Program-made: the position numbers and the translations under genes
Notes under the pieces: generated by a model
Databases searched by the model: none
Told to the model about the DNA's origin: nothing
What the model saw: the letters and a program-made list of their open reading frames with translations, nothing else
Part shown: piece after piece, positions 41,203 through 41,709 of the stretch
Layout: every line of letters starts with the position of its first letter
How positions within the stretch are numbered: the stretch's first letter is position 1
Origin: CALARM01 sp964431735
GTDB lineage: Bacteria > Vulcanimicrobiota > SpSt-956 > JAKJGF01
Direction: 5' to 3'
NCBI GenBank assembly: GCA_964431735.1
Contig: CAYSLJ010000052.1
Coordinates: 1 to 41,709, forward strand
DNA: 41,709 bases

Positions 41203-41685
41203 CTAATAAATATCCACATTGGGTAAAGGGTGAGAAGATAATGTAGATCTCCTGCCGGGAGCTTCTTTAAATATATAAAGAATCTTTTCGCCTGCTCTCT
41301 GAATCCTTCCTGACTGATTAATGAAAACATGTTTTGTCTTACCGGTAGCAATAAGTTCTCCTCCCGGATAGGAATAGATATTATGCAAAAACCCTATAGA
41401 AACCTTTGTCAGTTCGTTAATTGACACTTCTATCCTTATCATATCATCATAACGGACAGGTTTTATATAATCACAGCAGGCATGGGTTACAGGCAGCATA
41501 ATCCCTTCTTTTTCAAAATCTTTATATGAAACACCACATTTTCTCATAAATTCCCCTCTCCCTATTTCAAACCATATCAAATAATTGGCATAATACACAA
41601 CCCCCATCTGATCAGTATCTTTATAGGTTGCACGAACCACTGTATTTGAAACAATCCCATCGGGAAGATTAAGTTTTGACGACAT
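41203..41685 (-). CDS. YbgC/FadM-family acyl-CoA thioesterase
   Basis: A 160-residue hot-dog-fold thioesterase of the 4-hydroxybenzoyl-CoA thioesterase type. The catalytic segment YKDTDQMGVVYYANYLIWFE (about 21-40) is intact, followed by the helix EFMRKCGVSYKDFE and the strand pair around IRIEVSINELTKVSIGF. It hydrolyses acyl-CoA; substrate length unknown. YbgC genes are often near tol-pal, but no such genes are seen here. AAAAGGAG precedes the ATG at 41685. The tail of about 30 residues after the hot-dog fold is unusual in its Arg/Ser/Pro content (PGRRSTLSSHPLP). Confidence 0.92.
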   Translation of the reverse strand: MSSKLNLPDGIVSNTVVRATYKDTDQMGVVYYANYLIWFEIGRGEFMRKCGVSYKDFEKEGIMLPVTHACCDYIKPVRYDDMIRIEVSINELTKVSIGFLHNIYSYPGGELIATGKTKHVFINQSGRIQRAGEKILYIFKEAPGRRSTLSSHPLPNVDIY

Positions 41686-41709
41686 ACATATTTCTCCTTT
41701 TAGTTTCGT

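Overview
The window is AT-rich bacterial DNA, roughly two thirds A+T by eye. It comes from a draft assembly, since one run of 100 N lies inside a kinase gene. The organism uses selenocysteine: its own selD has an in-frame UGA and sits with yedF, a csd-type desulfurase and a DUF3343 gene. It also has a chemoreceptor, large hybrid histidine kinases, and eukaryote-like signalling genes (Ser/Thr kinases, FHA, VWA, zinc ribbons). Together these suggest a signalling-rich, probably anaerobic bacterium from a poorly sampled lineage. I cannot fix the phylum from the sequence.

Layout. 1-1.7 kb (minus): the start of a repeat-bearing protein, an exported C26-type amidohydrolase and a degenerate P-loop protein. 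1.9-4.4 kb (plus): VWA, zinc-ribbon/FHA and exported hypothetical genes. 4.4-6.6 kb (minus): a hypothetical protein, a frameshifted small gene and an M55 peptidase. 7.0-7.6 kb (plus): a nicotinamidase-like hydrolase. 8.4-9.9 kb (minus): a zinc-ribbon Ser/Thr kinase interrupted by the gap. 10.2-13.3 kb (plus): two isochorismatase-like proteins and a Ser/Thr kinase. 13.5-19.4 kb (minus): a phosphorelay operon with no output domain, then tRNA-Arg. 19.7-25.5 kb: a Gly/Lys-rich small protein, a DUF362 protein (minus), transketolase and a chemoreceptor. 25.6-32.7 kb (minus): a LysM/phosphodiester-glycosidase lipoprotein, a TPR-FHA-kinase, a C11 peptidase and a radical SAM protein. 33.4-36.5 kb (plus): the selenium operon. 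36.6-41.7 kb: a giant hybrid kinase, rlmN and a YbgC-type thioesterase (minus).

Two things stand out. First, three separate transcription units (VWA/FHA, the nicotinamidase-like gene, and the isochorismatase-like/kinase operon) share a sigma-70-like promoter overlapped or followed by an AGTGT/ACACT operator, perfectly palindromic and duplicated before the operon. This points to a regulon joining NAD-type amidohydrolase relatives to Ser/Thr-kinase/FHA/VWA signalling. Second, the intergenic DNA is full of degenerate 7-bp tandem repeats in two families (CGTRACG and GTGANNN), plus inverted-repeat elements. The GTGANNN arrays often carry the stop codon of the neighbouring gene and form hairpins between convergent genes.
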